The notes: generated by a model not told the origin, from the sequence alone. Counted from the first letter of the stretch, positions 23,701-34,080 are shown. The stretch is DNA of 64,000 bases from Craterostigma plantagineum (GCA_027422505.1 JAPQWV010000411.1:248001-312000), one strand, 5' to 3'. Made by a program: numbers and translations.

Positions 23701-25465
23701 AACTGTATGTTGCAAGTAGTAAAACGGACGAAATTCGAGTATCGATCCACGAAGATAGCTTGATTAATTCTAAGATATTAAACCTAATTCTAATATAGAC
23801 TAAGAGAATTTTTATAGTTTTGATGATTTAATTAAACGTGATAAAAGCGCAAGTAATAAAATAGACGCAAACAAAATAGATGAGATAAAGATCAATTAAC
23901 GACGAGTGACCAAGGCACATGTTCAGCACAAAATAATTCCTACGTCTTCATAAAATCTATCCTATCTAACCATCATGAATCTCAGTCAAGGTAAAACTTC
24001 CTGAGATGATCGCTACTCGTTTGTCCCGCAATAGCGATCCTATGCGATAGAGAACCAACCCGTATATGTCTATAGGATTGTAGTTTCTACGCACGCATTA
24101 AATCTCTATGAAATTCCACGAGCTTAAACGCTTTCGGCGCTTAAGGATTCGGAAATCACACATACGAAATCGAATTCCATCTATGGTCGGTTTTACGTAG
24201 TGATGTTCGATGTTTATTGTTCTAACCGGTCTAATCACTTTGTCCGTCTCATAAACCAATCAAATAACATGAATATGTTGATCAGGCATACACAAGCATC
24301 AAGCGCAAATAAGGAACACGTGACTCGATTCACACGATCAAATAGGATAAGAAAAATATTAATACCTAGTCATTATTCGGCCTACCATGACCTTAATCAC
24401 AAAAGAATCTAAACTAGCATATTAATAAAATAAAAACACGAAATATAATATAGACATAATAGAGAATAATAAAACTTCGCCTCGGAAACAGTCGATCGTC
24501 GCAGCTCTTTTTGACTTCAGCCGTAGGTCTCTTGTATTATTTTGTTTATTCGCAGACTTCAAGAAAAGCTCCTCTGTTCGATGTTTTTTTCCGCTGTCTA
24601 AAGCCCTCCTCTTTTTATTCGCAGACCTCCTTTATATAATAATAAAATTAGCCGACTTAAAGCACTCCATCGTATATTCAATCGCTTATTCGAATCTCTT
24701 GGATGCTATATTTGACTTTTTCTCTTTCCTTGTGCATATCTTGCTATAAAATAGTCTTCATTTGCTCTTCACGTGTATAGCTGCCCATATAATAGGAAAA
24801 GTCTAGTAACTTTGCCTGGCTACCCCAAACATTATAGAAAATTGCAAGAAAATCCCCATGATTCAAATCATTCCAAAAATGCCCTTATTTTCCCTTTGTC
24901 GCTCTCGTTTCCTCGCACATCTATCGAAAATAAATTTAAACATAAATATAGGATATTCGAGAGGAAAAATTTGGTAAATAACGATCGGAAATGCATTTTT
25001 ATGGATAATTAAATTACGTAAAATCTTAACTTATCATATGTAGAGATGTACAAGGATCCTCAAGGCTTTATCAAGAAGGAAGGGCTCGAGGGACTCTATA
25101 GATTCATGGTGTGCCAAGTCAAGTTCTTCGCTGCACACGACCTTCAGATGGCTCTGGAGAGCAACATGAAGAAGAGACACATGATCGCTCCATTCAATAA
25201 AGGACCTGAGGTCGAAGGGCTTCCCAACAACTACATTCATTTGAGCTCGATCATAGCAATCACCTACCACAATCCAATTACTAACAAGACAAGGTTGATG
25301 CTGAAGACTGAGATCAACAAATTCTGTGATGGGACGCTCAAAGTAATCAGGAAGAATGTCAATGAGAGATTGGAAGAAATTGATGAAGACCCCATGCATC
25401 CCCATCATAGATTTGTGAGAGTACAACCGATTCTGACTGAACTACTTGAAGTCATCGAGGAGTGA
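20750..25465 (+). pseudogene. Env-position ORF of Copia family B (copy B3), broken and interrupted
   Basis: This starts MDHYP at 20750 and shifts frame almost at once. Recognisable family blocks follow in order: VQDTNFQLDLTTFRCPDEI (20799-20856), MDKNEFGLILDLPFSHNYDS (21016-21075), GIINKCLSPKHVGSDKGN (21193-21246), an acidic repeat-like segment with ALIDEVAQELKL and TLIDEVACELEV (21654-21760), a Pro/Ser/Thr-rich middle (22267-22930) and PHEVLDKYIFDEQWMTHSMP (23074-23135). A 1,326-bp solo LTR interrupts the LYQLYV block at 23710. The frame resumes at 25042 with MYKDPQGFIKKEGLEGLYRF and ends at 25465. The ATLIDEV(x)ELE unit occurs twice and also appears in B1 and B2. Function is unknown. No membrane segment is seen. 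Confidence 0.78.
23711..25036. repeat. Solo LTR of an unassigned retrotransposon family
   Basis: This 1,326-bp insert begins TG and ends CA. It is flanked by a perfect 5-bp duplication, TATGT at 23706-23710 and at 25037-25041. Excising it with one TATGT rejoins the env-position reading block of the B element (LYQLYV to MYKDPQGF). No internal coding, primer site or second LTR is present, as expected after LTR-LTR recombination. The sequence is AT-rich. A TATAAAAT at 24745-24752 could be its TATA box if the plus strand is the sense strand. No other copy is seen in this window. Confidence 0.87.
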
Positions 25466-25567
25466 TTAGAGCTGAGAGACACCATAAGAAACTATGAGCA
25501 TGCGCCGAGCTTGCGCAGGTCGTTCTACGCCCGACGAGGAAGGTTAGCAAGGAAGGGCAATCAAGAA

Positions 25568-25580
25568 CAAAGGGGGAGAA
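25568..25580 (+). promoter_or_regulatory. Polypurine tract of Copia B3
   Basis: AAAGGGGGAGAA lies directly before the TGTAGAATA start of the 3' LTR, matching the reverse-strand tracts at 35806-35817 and 41085-41096. Confidence 0.88.
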
Positions 25581-25900
25581 TGTAGAATACTGTTTAGAAT
25601 TGTGCTTTGATTTTATTAGTGGTCTTCGTATTTGGGGCGTTTCTTATAATAGTCCTTAGGTTACGACAAGTTGTATTTATACCAAGTATTGTTTGGTATA
25701 AATACTTATATACACTTACGAATTGAATAGAGAAAATTGTTGAATTGATTCGAATGCTTTACAGTCTATTTTTAGAGAGAGAAACATATAAATCTTTCTC
25801 TCACTAACAGAATTCTCTGTCGAAGCTCTCAGCGAGGGATTTCGATCGAATCTCATTCTTAACAATTCTAATCAAAATACTTAGGATTGAAATCTAGGAT
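25581..25900 (+). repeat. 3' LTR of Copia B3, truncated, upstream of SEC15B
   Basis: This starts TGTAGAATACTG and follows the family-B LTR consensus to TTAGGATTGAAATCTAGGAT at 25900. It then loses similarity about 40 bases before the expected CCTAACA end. It contains TATAAATA at 25697-25704. It is in the same orientation as SEC15B, whose ATG is about 157 bp beyond its end. Confidence 0.87.
25697..25704 (+). promoter_or_regulatory. TATA box in the B3 LTR, candidate SEC15B promoter
   Basis: TATAAATA within GTTTGGTATAAATACTT is the core promoter motif of family-B LTRs. It points toward SEC15B. Initiation about 30 bases downstream would give a 5' UTR of about 330 nt with no need for splicing. 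No equally good TATA box was seen in the 157 bp between LTR end and ATG. That this LTR drives SEC15B is inference. Confidence 0.45.
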
Positions 25901-26057
25901 ACAATTTTATTTTTCTTTAAAAAGGGTAATCACTTAGGAGAGGAGCTGCCCCTAATTTTCAACCTTTTGATTCCATTAAATTAAATGCAGTAGTTCATAA
26001 CAAAAGTAAAATAACGATAAAGTCAAAGAGAAGAGAGCAAGGATAACGAGTTCAGCC

Positions 26058-28469
26058 ATGAGTCGCCGGAAAGTCGTTCCCACGGCTGCATCGGCCGACG
26101 CGGACACCGGCGACAAGCAAGATCAACTCCTCCTCTCAGCCGCCATCTGTAATGGAGACGACATCGGCCCCTTCATCCGAAAGGCCTTTGCTTCGGGGAA
26201 ACCCGAAACTTTATTCCATCATCTCAAATACTTCTCGAAATCGAAAGAATCCGAGATCGAAGACGTGTGCCGAGCGCACTACCAAGACTTCATCCTCGCC
26301 GTCGACGATCTACGCTCACTGCTATCAGATGTGGATGAGCTCAAGTCCTCTCTATCCAACTCCAACGTAACCCTACAAGACGTCGCCGTTCCGTTGCTGA
26401 CTTCCCTCGAGGCCTACGTGGCGGCCAAAAACGTGTCTACCAACGTGGCATCGGCGATTCAGTCTCTCCAGACTTGCGTTAAACTCATGGAGCTCTGCGC
26501 TCGTGCGAACGAGCACCTGCAAAAGAACGAATGTTACATGGCGTTGAAGTGTTTGGACTCAATCGAGACCGGGTTGCTAGACAAAAGCCCGTCGTATGTG
26601 CTGAGGAAGATGTTGGAGAAGCAGATCCCTGCAATTAGAGGTCATATAGAACTGAAAGTGAACAAGGAATTTGGGGATTGGCTCGTCGAGATCCGTACGG
26701 TGAGTAGGAACTTGGGACAACTTGCGATTGGACAGGCTTCTGCAGCGAGGCAGAGAGAAGAAGAGTTCAGAATCAAGCAGCGTCAAGCCGAGGAGCAAAC
26801 CCGATTGAGTTTGAGGGATTGTGTTTATGCTCTGGAAGAAGATGTTGGGGATGAGATCGATGGGGTAATTGATGGGAGTATCGACAAAAATGGTGTCTTA
26901 GGGTTTGATCTGACCCCTTTGTACAGAGCTTCTCACATTCACCAGACTCTAGGCCTTGAGGAGAGGTTCAAGCAGTATTATTTCGAGAACAGAAAGCTTC
27001 AGCTAACTTCGGATTTCCAGGTTTCATCTATGACCCCTTTTCTCGAATCTCACCAGACATTTTTTGCTCAGATCGCTGGTTTCTTCATCGTGGAGGATCG
27101 AGTTTTGAGGACAGGTGGTGGGTTGGTGTCGAAGATTGAGGTGGAGAGTTTGTGGGATCTAGCAGTTAACAAAATGTGTTCGGTGTTAGAAGATCAGTTT
27201 TCTAGGATGCAGACTGCGAATCATTTGTTGTTGATCAAAGATTACGTTAGCTTGCTCGGTGTGACGTTGAGAAGATTTGGGTACCCAATCGATTCGTTGC
27301 TCGAGGTTCTGAGCAAACACAGGGATAAGTATCACGAGCTGCTGTTATCTGATTGTAAAAAACAGATCAGTGAAGCTTTATCTGCAGATAAGTTCGAGCA
27401 GATGTACATGAAGAAGGAGTACGAGTATTCCATGAACGTTCTTTCCTTTCAACTACAAACATCAAACATAATGCCCGCATTTCCATACGTGGCTCCGTTT
27501 TCATCAACGGTTCCCGACTGTTGTAGGATCGTGAGGTCGTTCATCGAGGATGCCGTTAGCTTTATGTCTTACGGCGGGCAGCTAGAGTTCTACGACGTGG
27601 TAAAGAAGTATTTAGATAGGCTATTGAGCGAAGTTCTTGATGGGGCTTTGGTGAATGTCATCAACACCTCAATAGGTGGGGTTACTCAAGCTATGCAGAT
27701 GGCTGCAAACATGGCTGTTTTCGAGCGGGCTTGCGATTTCTTATTTCGACACGCTGCCCAGCTATCTGGGATTCCCTTGAGGATCGCTGAGAGGGGCAAA
27801 AGGCACTTTCCTCTTACTAAGGCCCGCGGCGTGGCTGAAGAAACCCTATCGGGGATGCTGAAGCAGAAAGTCAACGGCTTTATGTCGTTGATCGAAAATG
27901 TGAATTGGGTGGCAGACGATCCTCCACAAGGCGGGAACGAGTACGTGAATGAGGTTTTAATTTTCCTCGAGACATTGGTCTCCACAGCTCAGCAGATTCT
28001 TCCCGCCCAAGTTCTGAGAAGGGTTCTTCACGACGTTCTTTCTCATATATCTGAGATGATCGTTGGGACTTTGCACGGCGAATCGGTGAAGAGATTCAAC
28101 GTGAATGCTGTTATGGGTCTTGATGTGGATATTAAGATGTTAGAGTCTTTTGCTGAGAACTTAACTGCTGCCTCTTCTTCTGTGTTGTCCGAGGAAGATG
28201 CAAATCAGTTGAAATCTGGGCTGGTCGAATCGAGGCAGATGATCAACTTGCTGCTGAGCAACCACCCTGAGAATTTCTTGAATCCTGTCATTCGAGAGAG
28301 GAGTTATTACGCATTGGATTATCGCAAAGTTGTGGCCATCTCTGAGAAGTTGAGGGATCAATCTTCTGACCGTTTGTTTGGTTCTTTTGGGACGAGAGGG
28401 TCAAGGGCCGTTAATCCGAAGAAAAAATCTCTTGATCAGTTGATAAAGAGGCTCAAGGACGTAAACTGA
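26058..28469 (+). CDS. SEC15B: Exocyst complex subunit SEC15B-like
   Basis: This intact, intronless 803-codon gene encodes a Sec15 subunit of the exocyst, the octameric complex that tethers secretory vesicles to the plasma membrane; Sec15 links Rab GTPase on the vesicle to the complex. The N-terminus is a short variable tail followed by strongly conserved plant Sec15 blocks: AICNGDDIGPFIRKAF (about residues 30-45), SKESEIEDVCRAHYQDFI (62-79) and a coiled-coil stretch DLRSLLSDVDELKSSL (84-99). Further blocks are MALKCLDSIE, the basic VNKEFGDWLVEIR and QREEEFRIKQRQAEEQ (about 234-249). The C-terminal half is the helical Sec15 domain, ending in YYALDYRKVVAISEKLRDQ and a Lys-rich tail. Arabidopsis SEC15 proteins are close to 790 residues and likewise made from a single exon. 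The start at 26058 agrees with family N-termini. B rather than A paralogy is recalled resemblance, not an alignment. Confidence 0.95.
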   Translation: MSRRKVVPTAASADADTGDKQDQLLLSAAICNGDDIGPFIRKAFASGKPETLFHHLKYFSKSKESEIEDVCRAHYQDFILAVDDLRSLLSDVDELKSSLSNSNVTLQDVAVPLLTSLEAYVAAKNVSTNVASAIQSLQTCVKLMELCARANEHLQKNECYMALKCLDSIETGLLDKSPSYVLRKMLEKQIPAIRGHIELKVNKEFGDWLVEIRTVSRNLGQLAIGQASAARQREEEFRIKQRQAEEQTRLSLRDCVYALEEDVGDEIDGVIDGSIDKNGVLGFDLTPLYRASHIHQTLGLEERFKQYYFENRKLQLTSDFQVSSMTPFLESHQTFFAQIAGFFIVEDRVLRTGGGLVSKIEVESLWDLAVNKMCSVLEDQFSRMQTANHLLLIKDYVSLLGVTLRRFGYPIDSLLEVLSKHRDKYHELLLSDCKKQISEALSADKFEQMYMKKEYEYSMNVLSFQLQTSNIMPAFPYVAPFSSTVPDCCRIVRSFIEDAVSFMSYGGQLEFYDVVKKYLDRLLSEVLDGALVNVINTSIGGVTQAMQMAANMAVFERACDFLFRHAAQLSGIPLRIAERGKRHFPLTKARGVAEETLSGMLKQKVNGFMSLIENVNWVADDPPQGGNEYVNEVLIFLETLVSTAQQILPAQVLRRVLHDVLSHISEMIVGTLHGESVKRFNVNAVMGLDVDIKMLESFAENLTAASSSVLSEEDANQLKSGLVESRQMINLLLSNHPENFLNPVIRERSYYALDYRKVVAISEKLRDQSSDRLFGSFGTRGSRAVNPKKKSLDQLIKRLKDVN

Positions 28470-28979
28470 GGCAGCAGCTGGAAACTGTACGTATGTTTTC
28501 GTCTATAGCTTTTTATTTTGTCTCCGTGTGCCTTTCTTTGTTGTTTGTCGTTTACTGATAATCATCACGTTTGCTGCTTAGTTTTGTTATTTCTTGCACC
28601 ATGTATCGATTTCCAGAAAATTTATAATTGTCTATCGTTGTCTGTTGGACAGGGTCAATGTACTTCTTTCTTCGTATTATTACATACATCGTGTGAAGTT
28701 AGTTCCCTTTATGCTTAGTTTGCCTTTGGGTTTGACTAATTATTACCAACGCTTTCATTTTCGTGGATTATTGTGTTTCTTGTATTGTTTCTGGAAGACG
28801 AAACATATAGGATAGGACTCGTGTCCGCGTGGAGTGGATGGAATGAAAGAAACAACAAAAATACATGTTAGTACATAACCTTCGTTGGTTTATGGTAGAA
28901 AGAAAGCAGTAGTGGACTTGTTTTAATTCTTGATGGTTTCCTGCTAAGTAATATAGTACTGACCACCTCCCAAAGCATC
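28470..28979 (+). other. SEC15B 3' UTR and downstream flank
   Basis: T-rich sequence follows the TGA, typical of a plant 3' UTR (for example GTTTGTCGTTTACTGATAAT). No further gene is recognised. It ends at the chromovirus insertion point, with target sequence GCATC at 28975-28979. The exact polyadenylation site cannot be read. Confidence 0.5.
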
Positions 28980-30025
28980 TGTCACACCCTTAGCTGCCAC
29001 GTCATCAGCCCACTCATTGCCGGGCGAAAGAAGGGGCAATGATGTGCGGGTCCAAGGTGCATAGTTGGGACGGCTCAACACTTGGACTACTTGACCCAAA
29101 GACGCATGATTGAAATCCGGCGAGGTAACGAGGGACTCGGCCGGAGCGGGCGAGGTCGGCACGATGGCCGGCCAGGCAGGCGGCCTGGCCGGGCTGCGCG
29201 CCCACACTGTGCGCGGGAGGCAAGGCGGCGTCGGAGTGACGACGGCCGAGCTGGGAGGCAAGGCCGAACCTGGTCCACGCAGACTAGGCGGGTGTGTGGC
29301 GGAGGCGCGCGCGCATGGTTGCGCGCAGGGTGCGAGCGGGACGGTGCGGGCTGCGGAACGCGAAGTCCACGGAAGCTTCCAAGGAGTTTGAATTGGTCGA
29401 AGATTTGGTAACGATACTTTTCTTATTTTGAGGAAGGATACTTACCATATTTAGGAGATCTTTAATGAAAGATTGAGAGATCTTTGAGGAGATCTCTTAC
29501 CAATTCAAAGGGAGGCTAAGGTCTATAAATAGGGCCTTTTCGAGCTGCTCAAGACATTCAGAAATTCGAGAGCTGAGAGCCGATTTTCGAGAGCACACCA
29601 AGTCACAAAATCGAGCCCTTGGCGCAAGGATTCAACCGGGTCGCATGGAGGCGTTCACGAGCGAGTTAGGCGAGTGATAAAGATCCCCAAGGGACACTTA
29701 GGATAACTGTGTAGTAGCATCGTTTGGGTTGCGAGGTGAAGCCGAGACTTGTTCGGTTCCACACGGGTTTGAGTTTTCCTTCGTGTGCATTTTGTTCGGT
29801 GAGGAATAAAACGGGGCTAAGTCGAGGAGCGAACCTCGGCGAGTCCCCTTAAATTACGTTGTCTTGTTTGTCTTCCGCTTTACAAAGCAGGGCGACGCGT
29901 TTGGGAGGCTTATCGTGGCTAAGGCGAAACGCGCGGGGCGGATCGATTAGACACGAGCCGGTTGTGAAGGCGCGGTTACGAAGATAATTTCGAAAAAAAA
30001 TTGTCTAAGTACCGGATTTGCAACA
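28980..30025 (+). repeat. 5' LTR of chromovirus
   Basis: A 1,046-bp LTR from TGTCACACCC to GGATTTGCAACA. A TATA box, TATAAATA, lies at 29524-29531, followed by the conserved AGGGCCTTTTCGAGCTG. The GC-rich part (29110-29370) contrasts with the rest. It is about 290 bp shorter than the 3' LTR, mostly because the GC-rich segment is reduced here. Confidence 0.92.
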
Positions 30026-30029
30026 AAAT

Positions 30030-30043
30030 TGGTATTAGAGCCA
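30030..30043 (+). promoter_or_regulatory. Primer-binding site (tRNA-Met-like), chromovirus
   Basis: TGGTATTAGAGCCA-like sequence four bases after the LTR. It matches the initiator tRNA-Met complement TGGTATCAGAGCCA with one mismatch, a common primer choice in chromoviruses. Confidence 0.85.
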
Positions 30044-30059
30044 TACTCTCGACGGCATC

Positions 30060-30437
30060 ATGGCCGATGGCAGTCGAACGACAGGAGCGCGTTTAACGGA
30101 CTTGGTGACGAAGACGGCTCATCTACAAGTCCAACTCGACGAACTGCCCAACTTGGAACAGTTGGTGGCCGACGTGGCGAACCTGAGGGAGGCACGGCTG
30201 GTAGACGAGGTGCGGCCAGCCAGGATCGAGGCCGAGTATGCGGTGCTTCGAGTCTTGGAGGCGGGCGGCATGGGCGCGCCGGCCGCGGCCGCGGGCCGCA
30301 AGTCTGCACGCGAGCCGGGCATGTTCCACGGGGTCAGGGACGCTAACGAGTTGCTGAATTTTCTGTATGACATAGAAGCCTATTTGCATGGAGCGAGAAT
30401 AACCGACAATGAGAAGCCTATTTTCTGTACGACATAG
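30060..30437 (+). pseudogene. Chromovirus gag N-terminal fragment
   Basis: An open frame starts at the ATG of GCATCATGGCCGATGGC, 17 bases after the primer site, and gives MADGSRTTGARLTDLVTKTA. An early coiled-coil-like Leu-rich segment (about residues 20-75) leads to GMFHGVRDANELLNFLYDIE, the typical start of the Retrotrans_gag domain. It then breaks off near 30420, where a 26-base segment (30359-30384, TTTTCTGTATGACATAGAAG onward) is repeated with one change at about 30420-30445. From there the sequence jumps to RNase H. Capsid, nucleocapsid, protease and RT are absent. Confidence 0.82.
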
Positions 30438-32430
30438 AAGCCTATTCTGCACGATGGCATTGGTCGGAGAAAGCCGAGGCGGCTTTCGAGTAGTTGAAGG
30501 GCGCGTTAGCGACCGAGCCGGTGTTGAGGCTGGCGGACTTCACCAAATCATTTGAGGTGCATACGGATGCATCTGGGTCTGCTCTAGCAGGCATGCTCGT
30601 ACAAGAAGGTTACTCGGTGGCGTACGAGAATCGGAAGTGTAACGAGACGGAGGGTCGATATTCGACTCACGAAAATGAGATGATGGCGGTGATCCACTGC
30701 TTGGAGACATGACGGCATTACTTGCTTGGAACAAAGTTTGTGGTGGTCACGGACAACGTCGCCAACACATACTTCAAGACGCAGAAGAAGTTGACTCCAA
30801 AGCAGGTGAGGTGGCAAGAATTCTTGGGCGAATTCGACTTTCGATTGGATTCACAAGCCGGGTCGGCACAATGTTGTGGCCGACGCGTTAAGCCACAAAG
30901 GCGTGGAGGCCTTTGTCAGTTCGTTGAGTGCGGCAACCTCGGACTTCGTGGGGAAGGCGAGCAAGGAAGCCGAGGCAAGCAAGGCTTACAAGAAACTCGT
31001 TGAAGAGGTCAACGAGGGAGTGGTGCGGCAATACTGGCTCGAAGATGGGGTCTTGGTGGCCAGAGGCGGGCGAGTGCTCGTTCCAGAAGGCACGTTGCGG
31101 TAGGAGTTGCTACGCGAGCACCACGACACACTATGGGCGGGACATCCGGGATGGATTGGATGTATGCACTGCTTTCTTCCATGTTCATCTGGCCGAGGAT
31201 GAAGGACGACGTGGAGGCCTATGTCCGTAGTTGCTTGACATGCCAGCAAGACAAGGCCGAACGGCGTAAGCAGACGGCTTATTGGAGCCGCTACCCATAC
31301 CGACGAGATCGTGGGAGGCGATCTCGTTGGATTTTATCACTGCTTTACCTAGGCACAAGGGTGCACTTCGATTCTTGTTGTGGTTGACAGGTTTTCGAAC
31401 ATGGCAGTGTTCGCACCGGCACCGTACGAGTGCCAGTGAAGGAGTCGACGGAGATATTTTTCAAGCACGTTGTGAAGTACTATGGGGTACCAACGTCGAT
31501 CGTGAGCGATCGGACGCGAGGTTCACGAGACTGTTCTGGACGTTCCTATTCAAGCTTCTTGGGACGAAGTTGAAGTTCTCGACGTCTTTTCACCCGCAGA
31601 TGGGTGGCCAAACGGAGCGGGCGAATCAAACGCTTGAAGAATACCTGAGGCACTTTGTGACGGTGAGTCAGACGAATTGGGTCGATCTACTCGACGCGGC
31701 GCAGTTTAGCTACAGTCTGCACCGGGCCTCAGCTACGAAAGTCAGCCTATTTGAGATGGTCTACGGCTTTCAACCGAACCAACCAGCGGTGGTTGCTACG
31801 CATATGATCGGGGAGTGTCCTGCAGTGTATAAGTTCGCGTGGTCCAAACAGGAGGTATGGACCCAGCCTAGAGATAGCATGGCCAAAGCACAGAAGCGCA
31901 TGAAGGAGTACGCGGATCGAGAACGGCGAGAGGTCGAGTTCCAAGCAGGCGAGGTGCTTCTGAAGCTTCGACCGCACATGTGGAGGCCGGCACCAGCTAG
32001 CAAGAAGGAGCAACTTGCACGGGGGCTGATGTCGAAGAACGATGGGCCGTTCGAGGTGGAGTCTCGGGTCTGGCGTGTGGTATATCGACTTAAATTGTCG
32101 GAGCACATGAAGATACATCCCGTCTTTCACGTGAGTTTTCTGAAGAAGTATCATCCAGGCGACACTTCGACGGAACAGGTGAAGTGGATCGATCCCACCG
32201 GGAACCCAGGCGAAGGTGTTCGACAGGAAGGTTAGGAGGATTCTTGACCATCGTCGTTCGTTGGGCATGAACAAGTTCCTGGTTCAATGGGGAGGCGAGG
32301 ATGCGTCCGAGACGCGGGGGAGAAGTTCACGGACATTGCTCAGTTCGAGGATGAGGTGGCTGAGTATTGGCATGCAAAGCAGTGGGCTGGCTACGGGACG
32401 TCGGTGTCAACGAGGACGTCGACTTTCTTC
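30438..32430 (+). pseudogene. Chromovirus RNase H, integrase and chromodomain remnant
   Basis: The RNase H core carries FEVHTDASGSALAGMLVQEG (about 30550-30610) and RYSTHENEMMAVIHCLE. A TAG at about 30491 and a TGA in place of Trp at about 30710 are nonsense changes. Integrase follows, with its zinc-finger part in PGRHNVVADALSHKGVEAF and the CxxC of SCLTCQQDKAERRK (about 31213-31260). The core follows with LDFITALPRHKG and STSFHPQMGGQTERANQTLE (31580-31640). The second catalytic Asp lies near 31500 in damaged sequence. After the KLSEHMKIHPVFHVSFLK block, a chromodomain-like RRILDHRRSLGMNKFLVQWGG appears in another frame (32228-32300). It targeted integration to chromatin when intact. At least five frame changes are present. 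Confidence 0.85.
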
Positions 32431-32439
32431 GGGGGAGAA
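32427..32439 (+). promoter_or_regulatory. Polypurine tract of chromovirus
   Basis: TTCGGGGGAGAA sits directly before the TGTCACACCC start of the 3' LTR. Confidence 0.88.
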
Positions 32440-33773
32440 TGTCACACCCTTAGCTGCCACGTCATCAGCCCACTCATTGCCGGGCAAAAGAAGGGGCAAT
32501 GATGTGCGGGTCCACGGTGCATAGTTGGGGCGGCTCAACACTTGGATGATTTGACCCAAACATGCATGATCGGAATCCGGCGAGGTAACGGGGGAGTCGG
32601 CCGGAGCCTGCGAGGTCGACACGGTGGTCGGCCAGGCAGGCGGCCTGGCCGGGCCGCGCGCCCACACTTGGCGCGGGGCTGTGCGCGCGGCGCGCGCGTA
32701 CACATTCGCGGGCTGGCGGGACAGCGCACGCGCATCGTGGGCACATTGGGCTAAGGGCGTGGAGGAACTTCTCGGCAGGGTGTTCGAGGGTTGGTGCGCA
32801 TGGGACTTAGGCAATGGGCGAGATTTCTCGGCAGGGCTTGTGCGAGGGTCGGCGCGCAAGGCTAAGGCAGCGCGCACAGGTGCGGCACGCGGTGCGGCAT
32901 CAGGCATGCCGGCGCGCGCAAGGTGCGCGCGCGCATGCGAGCTGGCGCGGATGCAGAGGCCCGACGGCGACACGCCGGCGGACGACGGTGCACGGCCGAG
33001 CTAGGAGGCAAGGCCGGACCTGGTCCACGTGGACCAGGCGGGTGTGCGGCGGCGGAGCGCAGACGGTGTGCACTCGGGCTGAGCAGCGCAGGGCTGCGAG
33101 CGGGTCGGTGCGGGCTGCGGAACGCGAAGTCCACGGAAGCTTCCAAGGAGTTTGAATTGGTCGAAGATTTGGTAAAGATACTTTCCTTATTTTGAGAAAG
33201 GATACTTACCATATTTAGGAGATCTTTAAGGAAATATTTGGGAAATCTTTGAGGTGATCTCTTACCGCTAAGGTCTATAAATAGGGCCTTTTCGAGCTGC
33301 TCAAGACATTCAGAAATTCAAGAGCTGAGAGCCGATTTTCGAGAGCACACCAAGTCACAATATCGAGTCCTTGGCGCAAGGATTCAGCGGGGTCGCATGG
33401 AGGCGTTCACGAGCGAGTTAGGCGAGTGATTAAGATCCCACGGGACACTTAGGATAATCGTATAGTAGCTTCGTTTGGGTTGCGAGGTGAGGCCGAGACT
33501 TGTTTGGTTCCACACGGGTTTGAGTTTTCCTTTGTGTACGTTTTGTTCGTTGAGGAATAAAACGGGGCTAAGTCGAGGAGCGAACCTCGGCGAGTCCCCT
33601 TGAATTAAGTTGTCTTTTTTGTCTTCCGCTTTACAAAGTAGGGCGACGCGTTTGGGAGGCTTATCGTGGCTAAGGCGAAACGCGAGGCGGATCGATTAGA
33701 CACGAGCCGGTTGTGAAGGCGCGGTTACGAATATAATTTCAAACAAAATTATCTAAGTATCGGATTTGCAACA
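32440..33773 (+). repeat. 3' LTR of chromovirus
   Basis: A 1,334-bp LTR homologous to 28980-30025 with the same termini. It has a TATA box, TATAAATA, at 33276-33283. It holds an additional GC-rich segment (about 32680-32990, with many GCGCGC runs) that the 5' LTR lacks, and lacks a short segment just before the TATA region that the 5' LTR has. Open frames on both strands of the GC-rich part are compositional. Confidence 0.92.
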
Positions 33774-34080
33774 TCATCCATCTTCGGACACCATGTCTTA
33801 AGTTGGCTTTCATCTCGGCAACGAGCTTGAGTGGGCTTTTTTGGTCCGATTTTTGAAGGTGGAAGCTGCCTAACATTTATACTATATATGATGCTGCACT
33901 TTTGGATAATTTACATTTAGCCTGTTGGCAGTTTTTGGGCTAGCTAGCTTTTCATACGATGTGTCTTGAGACATTATCTAATTATTTATGAATCATTTAA
34001 TTTTTTTTGTGCGAGATTCCAAGATGTCATGATTCCCTAAAATATTTCAGAATCACACTATAAATAAATCAAGAAGAGCA
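33774..34080. other. Intergenic flank between chromovirus and LEA_3 gene
   Basis: AT-rich host sequence continuing from the chromovirus target site. It probably includes the LEA_3 3' UTR (minus strand) next to 34081. No other feature is recognised. Confidence 0.4.

Larger units (their letters stand above)
28980..33773 (+). mobile_element. Internally deleted Ty3/Gypsy chromovirus
   Basis: This 4.8-kb element has two LTRs (28980-30025 and 32440-33773), a tRNA-Met-like primer site, a short internal region with gag start, RNase H, integrase and chromodomain remnants, and a polypurine tract. Protease and reverse transcriptase are deleted. It is flanked by GCATC and TCATC (33774-33778), a 5-bp target duplication with one mismatch. 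The chromodomain after integrase and RNase H before integrase place it in the Gypsy chromoviruses. It lies 0.5 kb downstream of SEC15B in the same orientation. Many stops and frameshifts make it non-autonomous. Confidence 0.92.

Noticed and set aside
32407..32973. Long minus-strand ORF (188 codons) in the chromovirus LTR
   Set aside because: It comes from GC-rich LTR sequence where stop codons are rare; the peptide is Ala/Arg/Pro low complexity with no domain.
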